Shown: positions 26,743 through 34,473 of the stretch, one piece after another | How positions within the stretch are numbered: the stretch's first letter is position 1 | Layout: the number at the start of each line of letters is the position of its first letter | DNA from: JAAURS01 sp044923475 | Lineage (GTDB): Bacteria > Cyanobacteriota > Cyanobacteriia > Thermosynechococcales > Thermosynechococcaceae | Assembly: GCF_044923475.1 (NCBI RefSeq) | Contig: NZ_CP137338.1 | Span: 3,844,001 to 3,908,000, forward strand | Length of the DNA stretch: 64,000 bases | Reading direction: 5' to 3' | The notes under the pieces: generated by a model | The model's input: the letters and a program-made list of their open reading frames with translations, nothing else | Database searches by the model: none | Told to the model about the DNA's origin: nothing | Program-made: the position numbers and the translations under genes

Positions 26743-28335
26743 GTGGCCCAAGCCATTACCAATGAATGCGATCGATGCGATACTTGCGCGCCGTTATGCC
26801 CGGTAGATGCCATCAAAACAATCGACGATCGGTATTGGATCGATCCCACGCTCTGTAATGACTGCGAGGGTTATGCGGAAGAACCCGTTTGTGCGAGCAG
26901 TTGTCCTATCTCGGTACCCGTTCCTTGGCAAGCCAAAAAAGGGAGGCTCAAAGCAGACGAGCGCCCGATCCGGCCCGATCTGTTTGCGAATGGGAAGAAC
27001 CATCCGTTTGCATCGTCAATTGTGTCTTGGGAGTTATGCAACGTATTGGCGCAACGACAATCGCTACCCTGGGAAACCGATGCGGACGGAGCGATGGTCT
27101 ATGGCCGTCCGATCAACCAAAATCGCGGGCACCTTTCCTTTCAAATTGCAGAAGCCCAGCCGACAGAAATTGTCAAACCGCTTGCTGGGAAAAAGGCGCG
27201 CGATCGCATTAACGCCCTAGATATCCGAGCCGCTTGTTTGCATCTCCTCTATGCAGCCTATGCCACTACTCTGGAAAAACCTTGGGAGGAAGTGTTCGAG
27301 ATCGACGATCGAACGATCGAAGCTTACCTCGGCCTCGACAAGCGCAAGGATCTCAGCAAAATTGACAAACTAGCGCTCGTCAAAGAACTGGTGCAGCAGC
27401 CCTGCTCGTTGCTTACAACGATGCACTGGCCGCAACAAGGAAAAATCCAGGCTTTTGAACTCAAGAACAGTCGCCTCTGGCACCTGCAAGAGATCGCACA
27501 CCACTTTCAAGAAGACGAACTGGGTTACCAACATCTAGTGGGAATTACCGTCAGCATTAAAGCAGGTCAATGGACCCAGTATTTCCTCAACCGCAAAGAC
27601 TGCAAGGAAAGGACGGCATTTTACCAATACAGTACCCTGCCGAAATCCCTCCTGACTGCTGCGATGGGCCAATGGCAACAGCACGAAGGCGCAGTGCGGA
27701 TGATGTTCTGGCTGCTTTTTAAGACCAAGGTGGGCAAAGATCAGCGCATCACTGCACCCACGCTGATGCGGGTGGCCTATGGCGCGGATAAAGTCCAACG
27801 GGCGGCAACGTCGCGCGAAGATCGAAAACGACTGCTCCGCTGTTTTGAAAGCGACCTGGAAGTTTTGAACCACTTCGGCCTCAAACCCATGTTCGATCCG
27901 GTGACGTACCCAGAGGAGATTCAACCCCTCTGGGCAAAACTGTCCGAGCTGCCCGACGATGCGGAAGCGGCGCTGGAATTTTGGACGAACGACGGAACCC
28001 TGACCAATCGGTTGACGGACGCCGGGCCGCGCGGCAAGTGGAACCGACTCATGAATGCTCGTTTTAGCTACTTCCATTTGCCCTCTGACTGGGAACAAGT
28101 ATCTCCCAAGCCCGAACCCAAGCGATCGACTCGGACGAAGAAGCAAGTTCAAGAGCCAATTGTTTTAGACAGCCAACAAATTGTAGAAGCTCGAAAAAGT
28201 TTGGGTTGGAGCCAAAGAGAGCTGGCTCAGAAAACTAAAAAAAGCCAAAGCTGGATTCGAGATCTTGAAAACGGACGATTTAGCGCCAAAGCTAAGGAGC
28301 GGACGTTGCTCAAACAGCTTTTAGGGATTGACTGA
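26743..28335 (+). CDS. cnfR: CnfR/PatB-type regulator: ferredoxin-like N-terminus and helix-turn-helix C-terminus
   Basis: A 530-residue transcriptional regulator. Two 4Fe-4S motifs open the protein (CDRCDTCAPLCP and CNDCEGYAEEPVCASSCP); a long unassigned middle follows (about 60-460), and an XRE-like helix-turn-helix ends it (ARKSLGWSQRELAQKTKKSQSWIRDLENG). In Leptolyngbya boryana CnfR activates nif genes under low oxygen, and PatB is its heterocyst counterpart; this architecture is specific to them. A GTG start is used with GAGGTAAG just upstream. The second cluster has the same C-x2-C-x8-C-x3-C spacing as FdxN at 42.6 kb. It is likely the activator of both nif arms in this window. Confidence 0.92.
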   Translation: MAQAITNECDRCDTCAPLCPVDAIKTIDDRYWIDPTLCNDCEGYAEEPVCASSCPISVPVPWQAKKGRLKADERPIRPDLFANGKNHPFASSIVSWELCNVLAQRQSLPWETDADGAMVYGRPINQNRGHLSFQIAEAQPTEIVKPLAGKKARDRINALDIRAACLHLLYAAYATTLEKPWEEVFEIDDRTIEAYLGLDKRKDLSKIDKLALVKELVQQPCSLLTTMHWPQQGKIQAFELKNSRLWHLQEIAHHFQEDELGYQHLVGITVSIKAGQWTQYFLNRKDCKERTAFYQYSTLPKSLLTAAMGQWQQHEGAVRMMFWLLFKTKVGKDQRITAPTLMRVAYGADKVQRAATSREDRKRLLRCFESDLEVLNHFGLKPMFDPVTYPEEIQPLWAKLSELPDDAEAALEFWTNDGTLTNRLTDAGPRGKWNRLMNARFSYFHLPSDWEQVSPKPEPKRSTRTKKQVQEPIVLDSQQIVEARKSLGWSQRELAQKTKKSQSWIRDLENGRFSAKAKERTLLKQLLGID

Positions 28336-28574
28336 ACGTCTCTCGAGGGTTCAGGCGTCAATCGACAACTCCAGCAACTGCCCTAACCCAGGCAAGCTGC
28401 TAAATCTGCCTCAGGTGTAGAAATTGCTTGCGAGCGATAGGTTTGCAAACTGAAAGGGTTTAAACGCGGCCAAGGGATGCACGATCGCCAATGCGATCGC
28501 CTCGAGCAGCAATCTCAACTCTTCCAACCCCAAGCGCCAGATCCAATCTAACCGTTGCCAGCCAGTCCTCAACC

Positions 28575-28779
28575 ATGCCTCAAGCCCAAAACAGTATTGA
28601 TATTAAAGCCGTGCTAAAGCGCTACGACAATATTCAGGGTGCCCTGTTTACCTAGGTTTAAGCAATTGCAAGGAATCGTGTCCTACCATCGGGGCGGCAA
28701 GATTACTATCTTGGATGGGGAAGGGTTGGAGGCGATCGCTACGGGTAAAGGCGATCGCACTCCAGACCCGTCTCTATGA
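28575..28779 (+). pseudogene. Remnant of a Crp/Fnr-family regulator
   Basis: Two short pieces remain. Codons 28575-28655 read KAVLKRYDNIQGALFT and then stop. Codons 28660-28779 read KQLQGIVSYHRGGKITILDG and EGLEAIA, which closely resemble the wing after the recognition helix in cyanobacterial Crp/Fnr proteins (GIIxYxRGxITVLDRxGLEA). The sensor domain and most of the DNA-binding domain between them are missing, so this is an internally deleted remnant. Its end overlaps the norB stop. The assignment rests on recalled family sequences. Confidence 0.45.
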
Positions 28780-31059
28780 AGGCTGCGCATCTGTGGGTGT
28801 CGGAGTTGGAGTCTGAAACACCGCCGGGATGGCCCGCAGGGCAAACACCACCATTGCCAGCGCGCCAAAACTGAACAGAATATCCCCTGGGATTCTCAGC
28901 CAGACGGTCCACTGCATCCAGGGACTCCCGATCGCCTCAGCACTACGGGCATACCAGGTGCCATGATTGACCGATTGCACGAGTTGGTAGAACCCGTTGG
29001 GAATCAGCCCAGTCACCAGCATAGCGACCAATCCTCCGTTTAAAGACCAGAATGAAAACCGCAGCAGCTTTTCATTCCAAGCCCGATCTGGCACAATTTC
29101 ACGCAGAGCGAATAGCATCAGAGCCAAGGCCAGAGACCCATACACACCAAACAGAGCCGAGTGAGCATGAATTGGAGTCGTGTTGAGTCCTTGGGAGTAG
29201 TAGAGAAAAATCGGCGGATTAATCAGAAACCCAAAGACCCCCGCGCCAACCAGATTCCAGAAACAGGTGGCCAGAAAAAATCGCAACGGCCAACGATAGA
29301 AGCCTTCTGCTTCCTGAGATAGACGTAAAGTCTTGACGACTTCAAAGCCAATCAGAGTCAATGGCACCACTTCGAGGGCCGAGGCCACGGCTCCCATGGC
29401 GGCGATGAACACAGGCGTTCCCGCAAAGTAGAGATGGTGCAGGGTGCCAATTACACCGCTACCGAGGTACAGAATGGTGGTTAAATAGGTGGCGCGCAAG
29501 GCAGAAGACTTTTTCAGGAAGCCTAGTTCGCTACAGAGGTAGGCGATCGTCACGGTGGCAAACACCTCAAAAAATCCTTCCACCCAGAGATGCACCACCC
29601 ACCAACGCCAGTATTCCGCCACACTCAACGGGGTGTGATTGGTATACATCAACCCCGCCGAGTAGAACAGCGGGATCGTAATCGCGCTATAGAGGAAGAA
29701 ATGATTGAGTCCGGTGCGATCCGCGTCGTGCTTCAGGGCAGGCTTGAGCGCCCGGTACATTAGCCAGAGCCAGAACACCATCCCGCCAATCAGCAGCAGT
29801 TGCCACACCCGACCCAGTTCCACATACTCGTAGCCCTGATGCCCCCACCAGAAGCTGTATTTACCCAAAATTCCCTGAATCCCAGACCAGGAACCAGCTA
29901 AAGAGCCGACCACAACCACCGTTAATGCCGTCAGTAGCCCCGCATTGCCCCAGGCTTGGCGCTTGGGTTCATGTTGACCGAAGCGCGGGGCGAAATAGAG
30001 TCCAGCCGCCAACCAGCAGGTGGCAATCCAGAAAATCGCTAATTGGAGGTGCCAGGTGCGCGATGCAGCATAGGGTAAGTATTGTTGCAACGGAATCCCG
30101 TAAAAGCCATCCCCTTCGACCGCATAGTGAGCCGTCACCATGCCCATGACGATCTGGACTAAAAACAAGGCCATGGCTACACCAAAAAAGAGGCTGGTGA
30201 CTTTCTGGCTCGGCGTCGCTAGACGAATAGCAGGCCGTTGGGCCACCGTCAGAACTTCATCGGCTTCGGTTTGGGTGAGATAGAGGGTGAGGAAGAGGGC
30301 GATCGCCGCAATCAGCACCACAACCGACACAATGGACCAGACCACAAACTGTCCTGGGGGTTGATTGCCAATCAGGTCATCGTGGGGCCAATTGGCGGTG
30401 TAGGAAAACGGCGCATTGGGGCGATTGGCTGCTGCTGCCCAAGAAGTCCAGGTAAAAAATGCGGTGACATCATGAATTTGCTGGTCGTTTTGGAACCAGC
30501 CATCGGGAATGGAGTGGATGCGAGAACCATGAGCCAGCAGTTGTTTATAATCCTGAAAAACTTTCCGCAAACCCTGGGCTTGGACTGCGGTCAAGACTAG
30601 TTCTCCAGTCTGTGGGTCATAGCGGTTGGTTTTAAATTGCTCGCTCACTTGCGCTTGCAAACTGGCTCGTTCTGGCGCGGTCAGGGCTTGCAGGTCAGCT
30701 TCGGAAAATTGCGGATTGTTCTGGGCTAGTACCCCCGCTGTGGCCAATCCCCAGCGATGCAAGACATCGGCAGTCCAATCGGGAGCCAGGTAGCTGCCAT
30801 GCCCCCAAATGCTACCAATATGCTGGCCACCTCGTCCCAAATAGGTTTCTTGCCCATGCTGGATATCTGCCTGAGTGAGAATAATTTCCTGTTGGGGAGA
30901 ACTCACAGTTACCGGAATGGGCGGCGCATTTTTCCAGATGGCGGCTCCGGCACCGATCAACACGGTAAAGGTAATGATGCAAATTAAAACCAACCAAGCG
31001 GGCAAACTGAGTCGTCTCGGTCGGCTAGGAATTGGAATATCTAAGGTTGAATCGACCAT
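28774..31059 (-). CDS. norB: Quinol-dependent nitric oxide reductase
   Basis: A 761-residue single-subunit qNOR that reduces NO to N2O with electrons from quinol. It has the N-terminal hydrophilic extension between the first two helices (YLGRGGQHIGSIWGHGSYLAPDW) and the haem-copper-oxidase-like core with histidine ligands (WVVHLWVEGFFEVFATV, GTLHHLYFAGTP, HAHSALFGVYGSLALALML). About 14 membrane helices are predicted by eye. The C-terminus ends in a Thr/Pro run. It is the third gene of an operon with a cupin and a methyltransferase, so NO detoxification is the probable role. Confidence 0.95.
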   Translation of the reverse strand: MVDSTLDIPIPSRPRRLSLPAWLVLICIITFTVLIGAGAAIWKNAPPIPVTVSSPQQEIILTQADIQHGQETYLGRGGQHIGSIWGHGSYLAPDWTADVLHRWGLATAGVLAQNNPQFSEADLQALTAPERASLQAQVSEQFKTNRYDPQTGELVLTAVQAQGLRKVFQDYKQLLAHGSRIHSIPDGWFQNDQQIHDVTAFFTWTSWAAAANRPNAPFSYTANWPHDDLIGNQPPGQFVVWSIVSVVVLIAAIALFLTLYLTQTEADEVLTVAQRPAIRLATPSQKVTSLFFGVAMALFLVQIVMGMVTAHYAVEGDGFYGIPLQQYLPYAASRTWHLQLAIFWIATCWLAAGLYFAPRFGQHEPKRQAWGNAGLLTALTVVVVGSLAGSWSGIQGILGKYSFWWGHQGYEYVELGRVWQLLLIGGMVFWLWLMYRALKPALKHDADRTGLNHFFLYSAITIPLFYSAGLMYTNHTPLSVAEYWRWWVVHLWVEGFFEVFATVTIAYLCSELGFLKKSSALRATYLTTILYLGSGVIGTLHHLYFAGTPVFIAAMGAVASALEVVPLTLIGFEVVKTLRLSQEAEGFYRWPLRFFLATCFWNLVGAGVFGFLINPPIFLYYSQGLNTTPIHAHSALFGVYGSLALALMLFALREIVPDRAWNEKLLRFSFWSLNGGLVAMLVTGLIPNGFYQLVQSVNHGTWYARSAEAIGSPWMQWTVWLRIPGDILFSFGALAMVVFALRAIPAVFQTPTPTPTDAQPS

Positions 31060-31114
31060 CGCTGTCGCTCCCAGATTGAGTTAGGGCAGAACGTTATCGT
31101 GTTCGGAAAGGTTT

Positions 31115-31432
31115 TTAGGTATGTAAGAACGCGAGATTTTCCAATGCTTGCAGCGAATGGGGCGTATAGGCAGGCATGTAAACGAATACGCCCGGTTCCA
31201 ATGTAACTTCGCGACCGTCAAGGGTGAGGATGCCTCGTCCTTCGATGACGGTCACCGTCACATTGCGGGGGGCGGTATGTTCAGCGACGTGAGTGCCCGC
31301 GCTTAAGCACACCAAACTGAATTGCCCCTGCTCGTCTTTAACCAGGGATGTTCTCGAAACGCCGGATTTAGTATAATCTGCCCGATCGCGGAGCTGAATA
31401 GTTAATGGCGCTGATTGAGTATGGGTTGTCAT
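31115..31432 (-). CDS. Small cupin-domain protein
   Basis: A 105-residue single-domain cupin. The barrel has both usual motifs: a first with GTHVAEHTAPRNVTVTVIEGRG (histidines present) and a second with LEPGVFVYMPAYTPHSLQA. It therefore could bind a metal. It lies 15 nt after the methyltransferase and 55 nt before norB, all on one strand. A link to nitrosative stress is inferred from the operon; no ligand or reaction can be read from the sequence. Confidence 0.8.
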   Translation of the reverse strand: MTTHTQSAPLTIQLRDRADYTKSGVSRTSLVKDEQGQFSLVCLSAGTHVAEHTAPRNVTVTVIEGRGILTLDGREVTLEPGVFVYMPAYTPHSLQALENLAFLHT

Positions 31433-31447
31433 CTGGATTCTCCTTGA

Positions 31448-32224
31448 TTAAATGCGTGTGGCACACAGAACGATGTAGCCCAAGTCTTGCCGATATTGGC
31501 GGAAGGCTCGGCGCATCCCTAAAACTCGTTTTCGCAGGTTGGGTTGGGTGAGGATATTCCCGAAAATCCGAACGGTATTCACCAGCCCTTCATCCTGAAT
31601 CATTCGACCAATATTTAGCAGTCCTAGGGGGCCAGTTTGGTGCTGATGAACGGCTAAGCCCGCTGCTATGCAAGCTGAAATCCAGTTCGCCTCGGATAAC
31701 GGCGTAGAGTTAGCTCGGATGGTTTGCGCTAAAAGCTGATGAATTTCTTCCTCATGGGCTTGTGCCAAGAGTTCGTGGGATAGAAATTTACCGCCCGGTT
31801 TGAGGCGATCGCGCACTCCGCTCAAAATCTTGGCCTTTCCGGCGGGAGATTGCAGGGTCAGAATGGCTTCTGCCAAAACATAGTCAAAGGTGTCTGGAAG
31901 GGTGTCTAGCTGGAAAATATCTCCTTCAATCAGAGTAATCTGTCCTGATAATCCGGCGGCCTCCACTTGGGCACGAGCCCGCTGAACGCTGTCAGGATTT
32001 TTCTCCATCCCGACGACGTTAACGCCAAATCGCTGGGCTAGGGCGATCGCACTTTCGCCAAAGCTGGAAGCTAACTCCAGAACGGTGTCGCCGGGTTTAA
32101 ACTCGGCCCACTGGAACAATTGCTCGGTGGCGAGTTTTCCGCCCGGTCGCAAAATCTTCTTGCCCGCTGAGGCTAAGACCTGATGTCCTGTTGCAGTCTG
32201 GACGTTGAGCAAAGTGTTGGTCAT
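31448..32224 (-). CDS. Class I SAM-dependent methyltransferase
   Basis: A 258-residue Rossmann methyltransferase. Motif I is VLELASSFGESAIALAQRFG, followed by the acidic loop NVVGMEKNPDS and motif II-III (ITLIEGDIFQLDTLPDTFDYVLAEAIL). The substrate is not evident; the C-terminal half (LLNIGRMIQDEGLVNTVRIFGNIL) is not one I can place. It is first in the operon with a cupin and norB, with two dyad symmetries in its upstream region. Confidence 0.82.
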   Translation of the reverse strand: MTNTLLNVQTATGHQVLASAGKKILRPGGKLATEQLFQWAEFKPGDTVLELASSFGESAIALAQRFGVNVVGMEKNPDSVQRARAQVEAAGLSGQITLIEGDIFQLDTLPDTFDYVLAEAILTLQSPAGKAKILSGVRDRLKPGGKFLSHELLAQAHEEEIHQLLAQTIRANSTPLSEANWISACIAAGLAVHQHQTGPLGLLNIGRMIQDEGLVNTVRIFGNILTQPNLRKRVLGMRRAFRQYRQDLGYIVLCATRI

Positions 32225-32240
32225 GGTCTCGACCTTCCTG

Positions 32241-32271
32241 CTTGAGACTGTCCTGCTTCCAGTGTCTCAAG
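32241..32271. promoter_or_regulatory. Inverted repeat in the norB-operon leader
   Basis: CTTGAGAC (32241-32248) and GTCTCAAG (32264-32271) form a perfect 8-bp inverted repeat with a 15-nt spacer, 17 nt before the methyltransferase start. It could be an operator or a leader hairpin. Confidence 0.4.
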
Positions 32272-32286
32272 CATTCTGATATCGGT

Positions 32287-32304
32287 CTATGAGCTAGCTC
32301 ATAG
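32287..32304. promoter_or_regulatory. Perfect 18-bp palindrome upstream of the norB operon
   Basis: CTATGAGCTAGCTCATAG is a perfect palindrome 63 bp before the methyltransferase start. Its ATGAG-N4-CTCAT layout has the 5-4-5 geometry of Crp/Fnr-type sites, though not the canonical TTGAT-N4-ATCAA bases. A Crp/Fnr or NO-responsive regulator is plausible. Confidence 0.5.
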
Positions 32305-32414
32305 TTGGATGAAGACTGCTCGATTTTGGCGATCGCTCGTTTTGGCAATCCGACGAATATAGCTTTCAGTTGGGTAACGATTATGATGAACGTAAGCCTA
32401 GATCAATGCCCCCT

Positions 32415-33053
32415 ATGTCACTTGCGATTACAGAAGCAATTACCACGCTCGCCGAAGCAGAACGACGATTCAATCTGTCGCGAACGGAGGATGAGTCGTT
32501 TTTCTTGGAGTGGCAGACGATGTTGCCGGAGCTTTCATCGGTTGAGACATTCGCGTTAGATGACGTGCGACGGCGTTATTTATACCAACGGTCTGAGGGG
32601 CAGTTGTTAGAAGGAACCGTAACTTTGTTGCTGGCTTCGCCGCTGCTGGCGATCTCAGGATTTTACGATCCGCCGTTTCGGGTTCGTGCTGAGGAGTCGA
32701 TTCAATTGAGACTGGATGATGGTGAAGAGATCCTGCAAGGGCGAATGGATGTATTGGTACTTTTGAATCAATTTTGGGTGGTGGTGTTGGAGTCCAAGAA
32801 AACGGCTCTGTCGGTTTGGGTGGCTCTGCCTCAGACGATGGCTTATCTGATGGCTAATCCTCGGCCTGAGCAGCCCAGTTTTGCCATGGTGACCAATGGG
32901 GACGATATTTTGTTTGTGAAATTGGTACAAGCTGAGCCGCGATGCTATGCACTATCGCGTATTTTTGCACCGTTTACTTCAGGTCGAGAGCTTTGTGGTG
33001 CTTTGCAGGTTCTAAAACGGATTGGTCAGACGATTGGAGCGGTTGCGGGGTAG
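32415..33053 (+). CDS. Restriction endonuclease subunit R-like protein (HsdR N-terminal type)
   Basis: A 212-residue stand-alone protein resembling the N-terminal nuclease domain of type I restriction subunit R, a family frequent in cyanobacteria without the other subunits. TLAEAERRFNLSRTEDESFFLEW opens it, and ILQGRMDVLVLLNQFWVVVLESKKTAL supplies the PD-(D/E)XK-like D...E-x-K core. The start at 32415 is a guess between three in-frame codons; no good ribosome binding site separates them. Function is unknown. Confidence 0.7.
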   Translation: MSLAITEAITTLAEAERRFNLSRTEDESFFLEWQTMLPELSSVETFALDDVRRRYLYQRSEGQLLEGTVTLLLASPLLAISGFYDPPFRVRAEESIQLRLDDGEEILQGRMDVLVLLNQFWVVVLESKKTALSVWVALPQTMAYLMANPRPEQPSFAMVTNGDDILFVKLVQAEPRCYALSRIFAPFTSGRELCGALQVLKRIGQTIGAVAG

Positions 33054-33090
33054 GCGATCGCGATTGCGGCATAAAAATTCGCTCAAAGGA

Positions 33091-33219
33091 TTACTTGCGG
33101 TAGCGTCGATAAATATCGAAGTCGCTATCTAATGTGGCGATTGCAGCAATGTCTAACCGTTCAGGAATTTCAATTAAACTCGGACTACTACCAATTAGGC
33201 TGAATGGTGGATAGGTCAT
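33091..33219 (-). pseudogene. Truncated PIN-domain toxin
   Basis: A 42-codon ORF whose ATG overlaps the antitoxin stop (ATGA), the typical antitoxin-toxin arrangement. Its end, ERLDIAAIATLDSDFDIYRRYR, matches the last strand and helix of PIN-domain toxins including the conserved aspartate. A full PIN domain needs about 130 residues, so around 90 in the middle are gone and the N-terminal acidic residues are missing. It should be inactive. Confidence 0.65.
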
Positions 33220-33473
33220 GGGTGCCGTTGTTTCAGATAGGCGGCGATCGCCTTTTTGCGAGTTGCGCGTTCGGATAAGTCGGGCGGTGCATCCTGCAAA
33301 AGATGCTGAGGATGTCCTCCCCGTCTTTCGATAAAGGTACTGTCTAGATTAAGAGCTAACCATCGTTCCCGAATCAGACGTGTAACCAGTTCACTTCGGT
33401 TAATATCCGTTTCATGGGCGAGGATTTCAGTCAACTGTTGTTCTGTTTCAGGATCTAATCTGACGGTCAGCAT
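33216..33473 (-). CDS. Ribbon-helix-helix antitoxin (CopG-like)
   Basis: An 85-residue protein with an N-terminal ribbon-helix-helix (MLTVRLDPETEQQLTEILAH, then INRSELVTRLIRERW). The C-terminal part, RGGHPQHLLQDAPPDLSERA, is the toxin-binding tail of antitoxins paired with PIN toxins. The ATG at 33473 is chosen because the fold starts there; upstream codons look non-coding. Its PIN partner is truncated, so this antitoxin may be an orphan. A tandem 9-bp repeat lies just upstream. Confidence 0.75.
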   Translation of the reverse strand: MLTVRLDPETEQQLTEILAHETDINRSELVTRLIRERWLALNLDSTFIERRGGHPQHLLQDAPPDLSERATRKKAIAAYLKQRHP

Positions 33474-33486
33474 AACGGTAATACTT

Positions 33487-33504
33487 GTATGACACGTATG
33501 ACAA
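33487..33504. promoter_or_regulatory. Tandem 9-bp repeat, probable antitoxin operator
   Basis: GTATGACAC and GTATGACAA lie end to end, 14 nt before the ribbon-helix-helix antitoxin start. Short tandem half-sites at this place are typical of autoregulation by such antitoxins. Confidence 0.45.
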
Positions 33505-33556
33505 TCATAGCCAATTCTTTTGCGTTCAGCCGTGTTGTCTTCATGCGATCGCCCTC

Positions 33557-33751
33557 CTAAAGCGTCAGCAATTTCCGCCGCATGGCTTCCATACAAAGGG
33601 CAACACGGGGACTGGTGTGGTTTTCGTCGAGATAGTCGATGTCGAGTTTGACTTTGAGATGTTGAACGCAATTTTGGACGGTTTTGAGAGAGAGGTTCAT
33701 GTGCTGGGCGATCGCTAAATTCATTTCAACTGCGATCGCCCTACTACTCAT
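33557..33751 (-). pseudogene. LuxR-type helix-turn-helix fragment
   Basis: About 64 codons resemble the DNA-binding end of a LuxR/NarL-type response regulator: AIAQHMNLSLKTVQNCVQHL followed by KVKLDID and DENHTSPRVALCMEA, the latter a common cyanobacterial ending. No receiver domain lies upstream, where yoeB is found instead. The context of broken genes suggests a remnant. Confidence 0.45.
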
Positions 33752-34001
33752 AATGCGACCAAACAGACACAACCCTAATCGTTTTCGTTTCCTCATCAAT
33801 CGAATAAACCAGACGATGTTTAATATTGATCCGCCTCGAATAATATCCTTTTAGATTGCCAGATAGTTTTTCATAGGGAGGCTCGTAAGGATCTCTTTTG
33901 AGAATATCGAGTAAACTGCTAACATTGTCCGCCAAATTAGTAGCCTTCAATTTTTTGGCATCCTTCAGTACAGCTCGACTAAACTCAATCTTCCAACCCA
34001 T
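33744..34001 (-). CDS. YoeB-family toxin
   Basis: An 85-residue Txe/YoeB toxin, a RelE-fold ribosome-dependent mRNA interferase. The family signatures are KLKATNLADNVSSLLDILKRDPYEPPYEKLSG, NLKGYYSRRINIKHRLVY and the C-terminal SVWSHYE with its catalytic histidine and terminal aromatic. The catalytic Glu and Arg region is preserved, so it looks active. It overlaps its antitoxin by 17 nt. Confidence 0.9.
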   Translation of the reverse strand: MGWKIEFSRAVLKDAKKLKATNLADNVSSLLDILKRDPYEPPYEKLSGNLKGYYSRRINIKHRLVYSIDEETKTIRVVSVWSHYE

Positions 34002-34248
34002 GTAATACCTGCATAAATTCTTCTTCAGACCCCCAATCGTCTAACTTCTCTGCTTCTCCGATCGACTCCACAAAACCAGGGATAGACTGTAAATAAAGCG
34101 TTTCCTGGATACTTTCCCAATCATCTTTAGACAGCAAGACCGCATCTCCCTGGCGACTCGTGATGACTCGCGGCGAATGATCTTTATTCACCTGCTCAAC
34201 TAAGCTAAATAACTTTGCTCTAGCTTCACTCGCACTTAAGATTTCCAT
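33985..34248 (-). CDS. Phd/YefM-family antitoxin
   Basis: An 87-residue YefM-type antitoxin. The N-terminal DNA-binding part reads MEILSASEARAKLFSLVEQVN with SPRVITSRQGDAVLLSKDDWES; the acidic C-terminus (GEAEKLDDWGSEEEFMQVL) should wrap the YoeB toxin. The second ATG is preferred as it matches the family start. It is the first gene of an intact pair with yoeB. Confidence 0.9.
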   Translation of the reverse strand: MEILSASEARAKLFSLVEQVNKDHSPRVITSRQGDAVLLSKDDWESIQETLYLQSIPGFVESIGEAEKLDDWGSEEEFMQVLHGLED

Positions 34249-34473
34249 GGACATCCTATACTCGTACCACTCATTGTACCACTTTCATGATTGGGCTAAT
34301 GTATCAGCACGATCTTAACGAGAGCCAAGCCTGTACCTAACACCGTCACCCCGGACAGAGGCAGATGACGAATCCATAACATTATCCCTCCAGTCCAGTG
34401 CCGATCGCATTTCCAGAATCGTCTTAGAGGATAATGACAGCAGCGTAAAATTTTCATCCCACTGAATTGCACC

